Of a stretch of DNA of 64,000 bases, positions 22,512 through 34,067 are shown in pieces. This stretch comes from Albugo candida (lineage: Eukaryota > Oomycota > Peronosporomycetes > Albuginales): contig JBDOQK010000063.1 in NCBI GenBank assembly GCA_040437565.1, positions 62,001-126,000 on the forward strand, written 5' to 3'. The notes under the pieces were generated by a model. It saw nothing but the letters and a program-made list of their open reading frames with translations, was not told the DNA's origin and ran no database searches. A program made the position numbers and the translations under genes. The stretch's first letter is position 1, and each line of letters opens with the position of its first letter.

Positions 22512-24686
22512 TTATGAAATTATACAAGCGCAAGCTTTAATGCTTTCAACATTCTCACTCGCTTGTGTCAGTTCATTCAGCTTTCGTGCTTGTTCTTCCT
22601 TCTCCTTCATGACTTTCTCATACTGAGATTTCATTAACGCTAATTCCATATCCACTTCTTTGTGTCGCTTATTCAGAAAATCGACTTGTAAATTGACCGC
22701 TTCTTTCGCAACTTCAGCTTCCTGTCTATTGAACTGATAGGACGCCAATTTTGCCTCTAGCCGTGCAATTTCACGCTTAAGCTCTTCATTTTCTGCCTCC
22801 AGTCGAGCTTTCTCACTCGTAATCTCTGTAGAAATCGATTGAATCTTGTCCATTTCTGCCTCATAAAGCTGTTCTCGGGCTCCTACAGAAGCAAGTTGTT
22901 CCTTTACGTTTGTCACATCTGCTTCCAGCAACCGAATTTTCTTATCAAATATTTCCTCGCGTCTTGTTACCATGACTCGCATCGCCTCAGAATGCTTTAT
23001 CTCCGAAAATGACATCAAACATTCCAATTTCGATGATCCGACTGCCTGAGCCATAAACGTATCTCGAAATCGCGTCCATACTTTATTCAAGCTATGAAAA
23101 TCACTTTGACATTCTTCCGAAATTTTAGTCGTGTCTGAGAACTCAATGAGAAATGGTTGAACGATGTCATTGTACAGCTTCTGTAGTAACGACTGACACA
23201 CTTCCTGGCAGATTTTTTCATTTCGATCGATTAATTTCGTCCGTTCTGATCCAAAGTGCTGCTGCAGTTCTTTCTTCATTTTGTCCGCATACTCTCCCAT
23301 CGATTGTCTTTTAAATAGCTCCAAAGCCTTAATTTCCTTCTCATTGAGCATTTCCTGAAGCGCATTCTGTTCCACAGGTAATGTCACAGTCGATAATTCC
23401 CCTCGATGCATTTCCATAGCATTCTGTCGAGCTTTACGAGACTCTGACTCTGCCACCGATTGCCACGCAGATGAGATCACAGGTATGCTGCCACTATTGA
23501 TGGACCCCACGTACGATTGCACGAGCCCAGCGAACATGGATCCATTCATACTTTTGTCTTGGATTCTTTTGGGCTGAAGTGTTTTCTCATCAAACACAAG
23601 TTTCCGTAGCTTCTCGACTTGAAATTGAAATTCTGGTCTTGTATTTTTTAATGATAGATCGCTTTTCTGAAGCTCTTCTTCGTCAAGCACAGGCCGAAGG
23701 AGTGTCATGCAATCCCGCTCACGAAAAAATTCCTTCATCATCGCTCGAAGTCGATTTCGCTCGATATTAGACGGTATACGCGGCGCTTGTTCCGCTAACG
23801 CTTGCTCTAAATATTCGGAAGGACTGATCGGATCTCCATCTTCATCGACGAGTTCCAATGTGAAATCACGAAGGAGCCATAAAAAAGATGGAAAAATTGA
23901 GTGTAAGTGCATCATATCGTCCGAATCGCTTGTATGAGGCTTATTTGCATCGAGTCGAATATGTTTGGCTAGATTTGCAATAAATGAAAGTCCATGGACA
24001 GCCTTCTCGTCGATGCTTCCTTGGCTGTTATATATGAGTTTCGAAGATAGTAACGCGGTCAAAGAGAAAATTCTTATGTCGTTATCCTGAGAGGCTTTCA
24101 GACCGCCCAGGCCTTCCGTATCGAGGAATAACACAGCCATGGTTTCCTGTTTTGATGTGGTCCACATATACGGACTTTTATAGAGCCAGATTCCGTGCGT
24201 GCATCGCTCAATGGAAGATGCTACAGGGAAGGTCTCCTTCGGGTTCAGCAGCCAATTCAGTAGAGATGATTTCCCTGTTCGATAGAGTCCTGCAATTGCG
24301 ACAATTGCAACTGGATGAGAAATACTAGCGATAAATTCGAGTGCTTCAGAGTCAATTGATAGCTTATTTGTATCTTGGTTGAATGTAATGAATGGTAGAG
24401 GTTTCTCGGGGAACGACGCGAGTTGGCTGTCGTTATCACATGTTTCCGCAGACGGTGATACGTCTGAAGGGGATACAAGAACATCTTCGTACTCGTCCGT
24501 ATCGCCTTCGTTGTCATTGGAATCGTAGGACAGTGTTCGTCGACGGGGGCTTTGCGCATGCCGCTTTTTACGCGGACTTCGGATTCCCATTAAAATCGAA
24601 GCGAATGGATTCAAACGTCGCCCGTAGATAAGGTTAACGTTACGCCACTTTATGTACAAGATCGTACCGTACCTCGCGTTATTCAT
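22512..24686 (-). CDS. Guanylate-binding protein (GBP/atlastin-type) with CaaX end
   Basis: Large dynamin-like GTPase of the GB1/RHD3 class, 724 residues if the first ATG is used. Seen: P-loop GLYRTGKSS (133-141), RCTHGIW (161-167), DTEGLGG (189-195) and the class-specific RD in LLRDFTLELV (273-274), then the helical stalk and a coiled coil from about 560 to 715. It ends CACIIS; the last four residues CIIS form a CaaX box of the kind that is farnesylated in human GBP1. The first 32 residues overlap the likely promoter of the divergent neighbour, so the ATG at 24590 (MGIRSPRKKR) is a better start candidate. A basic, Ser/Asp-rich stretch follows it. Confidence 0.9.
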   Translation of the reverse strand: MNNARYGTILYIKWRNVNLIYGRRLNPFASILMGIRSPRKKRHAQSPRRRTLSYDSNDNEGDTDEYEDVLVSPSDVSPSAETCDNDSQLASFPEKPLPFITFNQDTNKLSIDSEALEFIASISHPVAIVAIAGLYRTGKSSLLNWLLNPKETFPVASSIERCTHGIWLYKSPYMWTTSKQETMAVLFLDTEGLGGLKASQDNDIRIFSLTALLSSKLIYNSQGSIDEKAVHGLSFIANLAKHIRLDANKPHTSDSDDMMHLHSIFPSFLWLLRDFTLELVDEDGDPISPSEYLEQALAEQAPRIPSNIERNRLRAMMKEFFRERDCMTLLRPVLDEEELQKSDLSLKNTRPEFQFQVEKLRKLVFDEKTLQPKRIQDKSMNGSMFAGLVQSYVGSINSGSIPVISSAWQSVAESESRKARQNAMEMHRGELSTVTLPVEQNALQEMLNEKEIKALELFKRQSMGEYADKMKKELQQHFGSERTKLIDRNEKICQEVCQSLLQKLYNDIVQPFLIEFSDTTKISEECQSDFHSLNKVWTRFRDTFMAQAVGSSKLECLMSFSEIKHSEAMRVMVTRREEIFDKKIRLLEADVTNVKEQLASVGAREQLYEAEMDKIQSISTEITSEKARLEAENEELKREIARLEAKLASYQFNRQEAEVAKEAVNLQVDFLNKRHKEVDMELALMKSQYEKVMKEKEEQARKLNELTQASENVESIKACACIIS

Positions 24687-24697
24687 AATCCCTCATC

Positions 24698-26010
24698 ATG
24701 TATGCATTGCGATCATTGGTACAGCATGGAGGCAGCTCTTATAGATCATTATCACCAGTTCTGCATCGATTAAGAATGATTTCGACGTGCGAATCGTATG
24801 CGTACAAACCAAGGAAACAATTTTCGCGCAGAGATGCGTCATTCTCACTTCGTACTATGTCTCAGGACACACATTCGGAATTTGCAAATGTTCACGATGA
24901 TATAAAGGCCACTATCGATGAAGCTGAAGAAAAGGCAAAACAAGAAAACGCTTACAGAAAAATACAGCATATGCCAATCCGCGCCATTCATGTCGCTCGT
25001 AAAATGGATTTGAACGCTTTATTCCAAAAACTGTACACGGACCGGCGACAAGTTTCACATTATTTACATCGCGATTCCATCGTTCTAAAATTATGTGGAT
25101 CTACCTCTCATTCGGTACCCGCCGCATCTAATTCTCAACTTGACCCTGAAATTCCTGGGAGCTTTTCGCATGTCGATTCTTCTTCATCCTTTACCCATTC
25201 CAAAGGTCGACGAGCCCAAGAAAAGTGGATCGTATACTTTGACTATGGCGCCCTGGTCTTCTTCAATTGCGATCCTCCGCTCATCACCACGTTAACGCGC
25301 CACGCGAAGCGATTTTGCACCGATACTTTTGATAATCGCGGACATGACGAAGAATTACTACTGATCAGTAATCCGACGCTCACAAATTGGAGTGAATTGC
25401 TGGAAAACAACATTTTGGTCCAAGAGATCGATCATATCAATATCCATGTGATTGCTGGTGTCTTGGCACAAACGGTGGCTTTGGAGCATTATGAGCGTCA
25501 AATCGAAGCCATCTTGACTGAATTTGAGAATTTGAATGCTGCTGTTGAACGTCGACAGGGACCTCGTCGATCATCTCCCTTCTTTTTCGGTGGCTTGCTT
25601 GGATCCAAACAAACCGAACAGCAACATTATCGGCAGCTGTTTGAGATTGTTGCGACCAATAACACTTTGCTCATTGACTTGGTCAGTAAATTGCGTGTAA
25701 TTGATCGGAAGCGACCTGGAGATGCGGAATGGAGTCATACGCGGTATCATCGAATGTGGGAAACACTTTTGGAAGAATTTGAGCTGAATGAGCGCTTTAA
25801 CAATCTCAATTTCAAGCTGGAGTTGATTCAACATAATACAAAGGTACGCAGCTTGCGGCAAGAATGTGTTTCATTTTTGACCTTATACTGCAGTTTTTTC
25901 TGGAAGTACTGGGGACCCATAAAAGTGAGCGTATGGAGTGGTACATCATCGTCTTGATAGCTGCCGAATTGCTCGTGAGCATATACGGACTTATTCAAGG
26001 GAAACACTGA
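24698..26010 (+). CDS. RMD1/DUF155 family mitochondrial-type membrane protein
   Basis: DUF155 (Rmd1/Sif2/RMND1) proteins are membrane-anchored; the mitochondrial members support translation in the organelle. Exons 24698-25843 and 25894-26010 flank a 50-bp intron (GTACG..GCAG). Seen: KWIVYFDYGALVFFNC, the HINIHVIAGVLAQTVALE helix, LLEEFELNERFNNLNFKL, and after the intron FFLEVLGTHKSERMEW followed by the C-terminal membrane helix YIIVLIAAELLVSIYGLI. The Arg/Ser-rich N-terminus suits a mitochondrial presequence. The unspliced frame would lose the membrane helix. Start is 11 bp from the divergent GBP's first ATG. Confidence 0.88.
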
Positions 26011-26017
26011 GGTTGCT

Positions 26018-27320
26018 TTACGACTCTTTCCAGCGGGCGTGTTCGTGAGGTGCTTTCCTTGAAGTGAATGTAGCAGCTGAAGCCTTCCCACCACAAGATA
26101 CATGATTCCAATACGCATTAAAGGAGCAGAAATCTTCAACATTCAGATCGACTCCTTTCGTTCGCAACATGGCAGCTAGTAATTTCCGATATTGCTGCAA
26201 ACTGCCATCCGCTTGGTCTTCCTTTGCTTTCACATGTTGTGATAAATGACTGGCGTCCAAGCACGTCAGATGCAATTGATGATACACAGCGAAGGAGATC
26301 TTGACAAGATGTCGCCAAGCCGATCCAGCAGAGAATGAAGGACTGACGTAATGATAATCGTAACGAAATGCGACCAAATGGACTCGTGTTGGCTGTTGAA
26401 TTGGCAGAAAGCTGAGAACGGATTGTCCATTCGACCGAATTCCCTCTGGAAACACTACAATCGGATATGAGGCTTTTTGCAGGATTTGAGTCAGCGTTTG
26501 CGGTTTTGAGTGGTTGCTTCGGTGAATGGATGGAATGCGTAGTGCTTCATAGATTGCTTGGATGAGATTGCATTCTTTCACAATCGCTTCTTTCTGAGAC
26601 TCCTTTTTCGTCTCATAAAGCGGGAACACGAAATGAGGCGAATAACGTTTCGCCAAATATAAAATCTCAAAGAAANNNNNNNNNNNNNNNNNNNNNNNNN
26701 NNNNNNNNNNNNNNNNNNNNNNNNNNNNNNNNNNNNNNNNNNNNNNNNNNNNNNNNNNNNNNNNNNNNNNNNNNNTAAAATCTCAAAGAAATTGGTGTGG
26801 TTACACAGAATCAGATCTTTGGGTTTTGTTTGAATCAGATTGGATAGTGTCGATGAATTGCCTTTTGTCATTGTTGCGGGTCTAGTGATAAGTAGTAAAC
26901 AATAGTTTTATGATATGGCGAAGAGAAACGCACATGAGTCCGAGTCTGCGGAGATTTGCTGGTTCTTCATTGATCAATACTCCAAAAATGAGTAGAAGCA
27001 ATGAGCATATCAGATAATCAAGGATTCTTTGCAATAATCGGTTTAGCAATGGTATATATTGCTATGGATTATAGATATATAGAGGTTAGCAACATTCAGA
27101 TATGTACATTCATACAACATACCAGAGGGAATGATACAATTGCGTGAATCAATAGTAAAGCGATACAAACAACGATAAAGGGAAGTCGTATAGTACAAAG
27201 CAGTGCGCTGAATGCGCACTGCCCAACTCTGACGATAAAGTTTCGATGATAGCGACGAGGAGCGGGAACGAAAGGATTGATCCCGGTAGCCAAATCGGAC
27301 CATCGACTGAATTTTTCCAT
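26018..27320 (-). CDS. LOA1/LPCAT-type lysophospholipid acyltransferase
   Basis: PlsC-type acyltransferase of the yeast LOA1 kind, transferring fatty acid to lysophosphatidic acid or related lysolipids in ER/lipid-droplet membranes. Exons on the minus strand: 27123-27320, 26934-27061 and 26018-26881, with introns of 61 and 52 bp. Seen: MEKFSRWSDLATGINPF, a membrane segment (LPFIVVCIALLLIHAIV), a second hydrophobic segment in exon 2, the active-site box as NHTNFFEI (NHx4E where most members have NHx4D), and FPEGIRSNG. The gap at 26676-26775 falls directly after the active site. The 16 bp TAAAATCTCAAAGAAA occurs on both sides, so the true frame simply continues as NHTNFFEILYLAKRY. Converges with the RMD1-like gene, stops 7 bp apart. 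Confidence 0.85.
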
Positions 27321-27414
27321 ATGAATTTATTTGTAGCCAATACCAATCAATGTGTACACTATTTTCGACAAATCTAACTGTACGTATTCACCGCATTCCA
27401 GTACACTTCACCGC

Positions 27415-27808
27415 ATGCGCGCGTCAAAAGCTCAACCGCAATGCGACTTAAAAGAACCCGTTGCTCCTTGGCGCAGAGATGATATTCCAGATTACGGACC
27501 ACTCAAAGAACGTCAGCTTGTAACAATATTCACATTTGTTGGCATTGTCGCGACGTTTGTGTACGAATCTACCGAGTAAATATGTATACTGACTATCATT
27601 CTTCCTTACGGTAACATGTGTTCGAAGGTATTTTAATCAAATCGATCGATGGCTTGCTTACACGGCCATTTGGCTTCCGTTATGGCTTCGTTTATTGGGT
27701 CATTTCAAGCCAAAGGAAGCCGACAATTTTGTCATCAAACAGGACACAAAAGCATCCATCCGATCCGAACTACAACAGCTCGCGCAAATCATTGAAGAAG
27801 AAGATTGA
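27415..27808 (+). CDS. Small two-helix membrane protein, two exons
   Basis: Exons 27415-27575 and 27628-27808 with a 52-bp intron (GTAAAT..AAG) give about 113 residues starting MRASKAQPQCDLKEP. The conserved-looking block APWRRDDIPDYGPLKERQ precedes one membrane helix (LVTIFTFVGIVATFVY). A second follows the intron (WLAYTAIWLPLWLRLLG), then an acidic tail ending IIEEED. Family not recognised. The in-frame GTG at 27352 is not a likely start. Divergent from the acyltransferase gene, 94 bp apart. Confidence 0.7.
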
Positions 27809-27853
27809 CTAGATGTAGAATGCTCGTTCACAGATAAACTTTATTTCATACCG

Positions 27854-29875
27854 TTAACTGTTACTATTGCGGAACCAGCTCAAGAAGCCGCTAGAACCGC
27901 CTTTGGATGCATTTTCCGGTCGTCTTTCCTCTGGAAGTTTCGTTCGTTCAACTATGTCGGGGAATGTCAATTCATTGTGCGCGATATCAAACAGTAGCGG
28001 TTTGCATGGGACAGCTTTAAACGCGGGCGGGACGACAATGAGATCGTACATTCGGTCAGGCTTTCCGCCATTGTACTCATGTTGACGATCCAATAAGGCT
28101 GGAAATCGCTTCGATCCTGCATCAGACACGACACTCAGTTTATCCAAACGCTTTTCCATGTTTTCCTGCTCTTTAGAATTTGCCAAAAAGTATTGAGCAA
28201 TTGTACGGCTTTCAGCACCAATGAGCTCTTTTGAAGTTGTCTCTGCAAATTCTCTCAGTGTTTCATCGGTAGCAGCTGCATTTGACCTCATGATGGCTTT
28301 ATATTGCTCCAGCAAATTGGACCCGTACTGGAACAATGTCATGGCTTCAGCAAATTTCTTCGTGCGGAGGTAGAGTTGAGCGTGCTGTGCTGCTCGAATT
28401 GCCCTGAACAAGCACGCGTAGGCTTGATATCGAGCATACAATACTGATTCGGTGTCATTCAAATGAGGAATCTTGAGAATATCGGTCACATTCTGCATTA
28501 ACATGTCCAAAATGTGAATGAGATTAGTCGGCTCTTGAGTCTGCTTCTTATCATTTTTGCAGTTGAGCTGCTTCATCAACGCGATTGAACGATCAATCTG
28601 CTTGGTCCACTTCAGAAATTGGACATATTCTTCGAGCAACTGTAAAACCTCGATGTCTGAATGGATCAAAGCGACACCGCTTTTGGCTTGCTGCTGCATG
28701 GCTGTTATTGCCGTCTTGATGGATCCCATCAGCTCATCAAAACAACTGAATAAGCGTAGATACAAGGCTTCCTCGTTTTTTTCGAAACCTTGCTTGGTGT
28801 CTTGTAATAGAGCACTAACCTCTTGTGTTTGTAAATACGCCAACAAAATTTTTTGTGGTTGCAGAGATATTGATTTCCCTTTCCAGCAAACCGTTTCCAA
28901 TTTCTCTGCTTTTTGTTTTCGGGCTTCCAACAATACCGTTTCGATTTTCGATCGTAATAACGCATTGGAACCACTCTTTTCGTTCGATTCTGCTTGGTCT
29001 CCTTCTTCCGAGAAGCCTATAGCATTGCCTTGCTGTTGAGACAACCGATGATTACAAAATCGTATAAACGGATCCAATTCCTCAGCGGAGGCTTGGAAAA
29101 GCTCTTGTTGAGATACTGAGCCCACTTTAGCCAAATCTGCGTAAATCCTGCGAGCCGTGCGAAGCTGACGAAGAGCTTCTTCATGCTCTTCTTTGTAAAA
29201 TGCATAAATCCCCGTCATATAACCTTTATAAGCTTCAGCCTCCAAACTTGTTCGCCTGTGAAATCACAAATATAAACAAAATGCTGTAAATCCGAAACAG
29301 ACGTACGCATCAGCTTTCACCGCACAGACTGATTCGAGTCGCTGACTCCATTCCGCTGCCTTTCTGAGCCGCCCAGTGAGATGGAATTTGATACGAGAAC
29401 TCGCATCGTCTCCGTATTTTGCTTTTTCCAACGTGTCATCCTTTGCGCATGGATGAGATTGTGAAGCTGATAGCATTATTGATCGTTCAAACCTCTTTCA
29501 ATTGCATTGCATAGCCCCAAGCACGTTCCGTATTGTAAAGCGCAATATAGAGATGTCTAGTATTGTAATATTGGGATATGTCATGAACAGTTTTGTGAGA
29601 CGCGCTTGAAGGAAGCTTTACCTGACATCCGTTGATACTTCCGGTTCAATAGAGCGCTTTAAAAACGTCTTTCCTTTGCCATGTAGGAAATTAGCAGATT
29701 TACGAATTCGACGTAGGCGTCTAGCGCAATATTGTCGGTAGCGCTGATAATCGCGATGACGTAATCCATTTTGCATTTGTGCACTTTTGATCGTTTCTAG
29801 GACTGATTAGGAATGTAAGGAAGATACAGCGTGATTCTGAATGCATTCAAGTATGCTTACTTACTTGGGATACTG
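27854..29875 (-). CDS. SRP68: SRP68, signal recognition particle subunit, five exons
   Basis: SRP68 binds 7SL RNA and SRP72 in the particle that targets secretory proteins to the ER. Exons on the minus strand: 29865-29875 (partial), 29622-29802, 29493-29556, 29307-29440 and 27854-29255; introns are 62, 65, 52 and 51 bp, and phases agree at every join. Seen: NGLRHRDYQRYRQYCARRLRR, then LYNTERAWGYAMQLKE, FHLTGRLRKAAEWS, DARTSLEAEAYKGYM, and the C-terminal KPLLFDIAHNELTFPDI followed by GFLSWF, as in animal SRP68. The first exon runs into the gap at 29876-29975. Read without splicing, everything before 29245 would be missed. Confidence 0.92.
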
Positions 29876-30036
29876 NNNNNNNNNNNNNNNNNNNNNNNNN
29901 NNNNNNNNNNNNNNNNNNNNNNNNNNNNNNNNNNNNNNNNNNNNNNNNNNNNNNNNNNNNNNNNNNNNNNNNNNNCAGCTGGATCACCTTATTCTAGGAA
30001 AACACAATAGTTCAGGTCATTGCATCCACCGCCACC

Positions 30037-30908
30037 ATGCAAAATTGTTATTTTCCAAATGTCGCAAAAAGCACCAAACTATCGGCAGACACAATTTGTC
30101 GCGCCGATGGGACTCGAACGAGCATTGATCAAATACGTGCGACGTATATGCAAGTGGGTCTAATCCATAATGCAGCTGGATCAGCTTATGTGGAACTACA
30201 AGGTACAAAAGTGATTTGCGCTGTGTATGGACCCCGCAATGATCCCAGAGGTCGGAGAACATTCCATGAAGATGGACAGCTCATTTGCGATGTCAAATTT
30301 GCTCCGTTCGCTGAGCATAATCACTCGCGAAGTCCTGGACAGGTTCGTTGTGTTCATGCGGTAACATCGCACACCAATCTCATGGATATTGCACATTAAT
30401 CTAGGGTCCTGATGAACTCGACTACTCGCAAATCGTAACTAAAGCATTACTTCCGGCGATATTTCTCGACAAACTTCCAAAATGCGTCGTTTCTTGCTTC
30501 GTGGTGATCCTCCAAAGCGATGGAAGTGATTTAGCTGCTGCCATTATGGCTGCATCCTTAGCGCTGGCCGACGCAGCGATCGAAATGTGCGACGTGGTGA
30601 CCGCTTGCACTGCGGTACGTTCGATGACTCCCACACTAAAGTCTACATAACCAAGTCAAAATGGACAGGGAATCATTGACGACAAAGTTGTGGTAGATCC
30701 ATGCAAATCAGAAGAGCAACGCTCTCAGGGAAATGCAATGCTGGCGATACTTCCATCACTACAGAAAGTGACTTTCGTCATGCAGGAAGGGACCATCACT
30801 CATGAACAACTGGAAGACATTTTGAATGTTTGCAAAGTTGCTTGTTCCAATGCCTTAAAAAAGAGAATGAAGGTCGCACTGACCCAAAATGTAAAAGAAG
30901 AGCGGTAA
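30037..30908 (+). CDS. EXOSC6: Exosome RNase PH-like subunit MTR3/EXOSC6, three exons
   Basis: Subunit of the nine-protein ring of the RNA exosome. Exons 30037-30342, 30405-30614 and 30669-30908 (introns 62 and 54 bp), all in phase, give 251 residues. Seen: RADGTRTSIDQIR, NAAGSAYVELQGTKVICAVY, GPRNDPRGR, DGSDLAAAIMAASLALADA, then IEMCDVVTACTAG across the second intron and a closing helix. LALADAxIxMxD and the Cys-containing AAGSAYxE segment fit MTR3 better than RRP41 or RRP46, but a paralogue mix-up is possible. Start context is GCCACCATGC. The gap at 29876-29975 lies upstream. Confidence 0.85.
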
Positions 30909-30929
30909 GGAAATACAAGCAGTGTATTA

Positions 30930-32129
30930 TTATGCACGACTGTTTGCTGTTTTGTTCGATTTCTGCAGCAGTTTCGTCATAAAGAATTCTCCAGCTTTGT
31001 AGCTAGATCGAACCAATGGCCCGCTTGCTACGTATAAAAAACCCATTTTTTCGGCCAGCTTTTGCCATTCTTCAAATTGTTGAGGTGTGATGTACTCTTT
31101 GACCGGCATATGCTTCACGGATGGTCGCAGATACTGTCCAAAAGTGACGACATCAACGCTGTGGGCGCGGAGATCTCCGAGTGTTGCGACCACATCGTCA
31201 GCCTTTTCGCCTAGTCCGAGCATGATAGATGTTTTTGTCACCAGCGTTGGTACACATTGCTTTGCGTACTGCAGAACCGCCAGTGATTGTTGATAATTTG
31301 CGCGGTGATCACGCACACGTCGCTGTAGACGCTCAACTGTTTCAACATTATGCGCAAATACATCCAAGCCAGAGGTAGCCACAATCTCGACCAATTCTTT
31401 TTGACCTTGAAAATCAGGTGTCAGACATTCAATAATAATTCCAGGCTTTCGACGTCGTAAGAGCCGAACGGTTTCGGCAAAATGATTTGCTCCAAAATCT
31501 TCGTAATCGTCACGATCAACACTTGTAAACACGACATAATCAAGACCCCAATCCGAAATAGCTTTCGATACTTTGTTTGGTTCTTCAGGATCTAACGGAG
31601 CTGGTTTACGACTTGTCTTGACAGCACAAAAGCTGCATCCACGCGTACACGTGTCTCCCATCAACATGATAGTTGCAGTAGCGACACCATCTTTCCCTCC
31701 TCCCCAACACTCTCCAATGTTTGGACAGCGTGCTTCCTCACAGACTGTAGCCAGTCCAAGCTCATTCACTGTTTTCTTCAGTCGCTCATAATTCGGACCT
31801 AAAGTCGGCTGAGCCTTAAGCCAACTCGGCTTTCGATTCAAAGCGGTCGGTTTTCGCGACGGTTTGTTGCTTCTCTCTTCGTTTTGAGCAGTGGTTGATA
31901 CTGAAAATGCGTAATCAGTGAATGTCACTCCTTCATGAAATTCTTTTGCAAGTTGTTGGCGTAACGCTTCGAGTCGTTGTCCGCGCTCCGCATGATGTAC
32001 AACCACCTCTTTAGAGGTTGAATAAGTTTTTACGTACAAAGCTGTGTTGCAGAGCTTTCTCCTCGCGTGATGTAGCTGCTGTGAGGCCCTATTACACCTC
32101 CTTAAACGATGACTTGTGTGCTGCAGCAT
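30930..32129 (-). CDS. LIAS: Lipoyl synthase, mitochondrial
   Basis: Radical-SAM enzyme inserting two sulfurs into octanoyl groups on lipoyl-dependent enzymes. 399 residues, single exon, ATG 32127-32129. Seen: Arg-rich mitochondrial presequence (1-36), auxiliary-cluster ligands C130-x4-C135-x5-C141 ([12 protein letters not shown]), the radical-[11 protein letters not shown] (151-158), [35 protein letters not shown] and the C-terminal [10 protein letters not shown] with the Arg-Ser-Ser motif that ligates the auxiliary cluster. It shares an Fe-S theme with ISCU. Converges with EXOSC6, stops 21 bp apart. Confidence 0.96.
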   Translation of the reverse strand: MLQHTSHRLRRCNRASQQLHHARRKLCNTALYVKTYSTSKEVVVHHAERGQRLEALRQQLAKEFHEGVTFTDYAFSVSTTAQNEERSNKPSRKPTALNRKPSWLKAQPTLGPNYERLKKTVNELGLATVCEEARCPNIGECWGGGKDGVATATIMLMGDTCTRGCSFCAVKTSRKPAPLDPEEPNKVSKAISDWGLDYVVFTSVDRDDYEDFGANHFAETVRLLRRRKPGIIIECLTPDFQGQKELVEIVATSGLDVFAHNVETVERLQRRVRDHRANYQQSLAVLQYAKQCVPTLVTKTSIMLGLGEKADDVVATLGDLRAHSVDVVTFGQYLRPSVKHMPVKEYITPQQFEEWQKLAEKMGFLYVASGPLVRSSYKAGEFFMTKLLQKSNKTANSRA

Positions 32130-34067
32130 TTATTCTTGCATGGGATGGTCACAATAACAGCCAGGCATTATCATTTAATCACATTGCTAGTCTTATACTA
32201 TCACGTATTCNNNNNNNNNNNNNNNNNNNNNNNNNNNNNNNNNNNNNNNNNNNNNNNNNNNNNNNNNNNNNNNNNNNNNNNNNNNNNNNNNNNNNNNNNN
32301 NNNNNNNNNNCACAATAACAGCCAGGCATTATCATTTAATCACATTGCTAGTCTTATACTATCACGTATTCACTGATCTGTACTATCCGAGGAAATTAAT
32401 TGATGTTTTGAAGCACATCTTCCGCAAACGGTGCTGGTTTTTTATTTTGCAGCTAAATACTTTGAAAGTAAATTATTGTTCTTGTGAGAAAAGGTATTAA
32501 CTCAATATTGAATGCTAAGAGAAATAGCATGTCAATATCCATTGGTATGCCTCGTCCGACAAGTATTGTAAGACCAGATTTATAACGAGGAGGTATGGCA
32601 CTCGTTTAGCGGTGTAGACTACCGGGGTGGAATAAAGCGTTCTTTGCATCAATTCTTTATGTGCTAGAGATTCGATCATAAAAGTGCCCTACGCATTTAT
32701 TGGCTCTTTCGAGGGGCAAGGAGTCTTTGTCTCCGTAGCCAGTCTCATTTCTGCTAATGAGGCTACCACTGGCTCACTAGAATCGGATAGAAGAAAAAAC
32801 GTTGAGCAAGCTGTCTTGGTGTGGCAGGACAAGACACGTTAGGCGTCCATCATTCAGCCATTTAGCATCATCATGTGAGTTGGTCCCTTACGTCAGTCAA
32901 CTTGAGTGCGAATGTGGCCGACTTGATTTTTCATTGACGACATGAAGGCTTTGAGATTATTTTCGTGTTCCTTTTCACGTCAGCCATTACAAAGGCTTGC
33001 AGCAGAATTTTACAACAGCTGACTTGTTGTTACCATTACATTGATGAGACAAGATCGATCTGATACGATATGAGGTTGCACTGCGTACTTTGGTATTGAG
33101 CATTACGAAGACGGAACTACAAAAAATGAGAACACTAAACAGATTCGAAGTTCGGAACGAGCAATTCTTCCGAATTATGTCTAATCTGCTGTCGGTGCGT
33201 CTTCGGCTTCTATGTGATGACATTTAAGTTGTCACGCTTCTGACGATTCTATCAATGAAAGATGGATTCACCACGGCAGCAATTTGAACATAAGAGTAGC
33301 ATTGTATGTTGAGCTGGATGACATTTTGTATTTCGAGAAATCTTTTCTTAAACTTTACCGACTTGACTGCTGAGCGCACTTCCATCACAGTATGTCTCAC
33401 TCATGGATTAGTGAAGTACTTCAACTTGTTATGGCGTGCAGGCAAGACTGAGATTGTAAAGACGACCTGTATGAATGAGACGACTCTGAAGGTCCAGTTA
33501 GCCTGTTTAAGAATTCGAGTGGTACGTTGAGTAGCTTGCACAGCGCCAGCCAGATCATCATGACAAAATAGTATCCTTACATTTGATAGTGGTGATGCAG
33601 ACATCTCATGTGTGCAGAATCGTCAAGCATATCACAGTCTGAATATCCTCCCATATAAAGTGCGTAGATATGATAAATCAGCCTTATTTCATCTTTAAAG
33701 GATTATTTGGCAGTATCTCAAGTAATTTCAAGACATCTCACTTGGAGATAATCATCACGTTGCTTCCTTTGAAGCACCGATCGGAGAATAACTATTTTCG
33801 AAACGACATGTTGTCTGCGGGAAAGTGTGATCAAGTTCATATGGTGCGATCGATGATCGCTTGTAATTTCTTCAGAAGTGCATTGTTAACGGGTATACCC
33901 TGTTGTATACGGATCTGGTAGAGGAGATGTTTTGGAGCACGACGTTCCGGAAATTGAGAAGTGCGTTTAGTGAGCATTAAAATGCTGACTACAGTATATA
34001 TCAGAATCTTCAGCATGGTTTATAGTGCCCGATGTGGTCTACGCCACCAATACTCTCCCTCGACTTG
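32130..34067. other. Gene-poor stretch with gap 32211-32310
   Basis: 61 bp (32150-32210) recur at 32311-32371, an assembly overlap. The rest has no supportable gene. Minus strand near 33620 carries MLDDSAHMRCLHHHY, which resembles a peptide near 52300. Confidence 0.5.
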
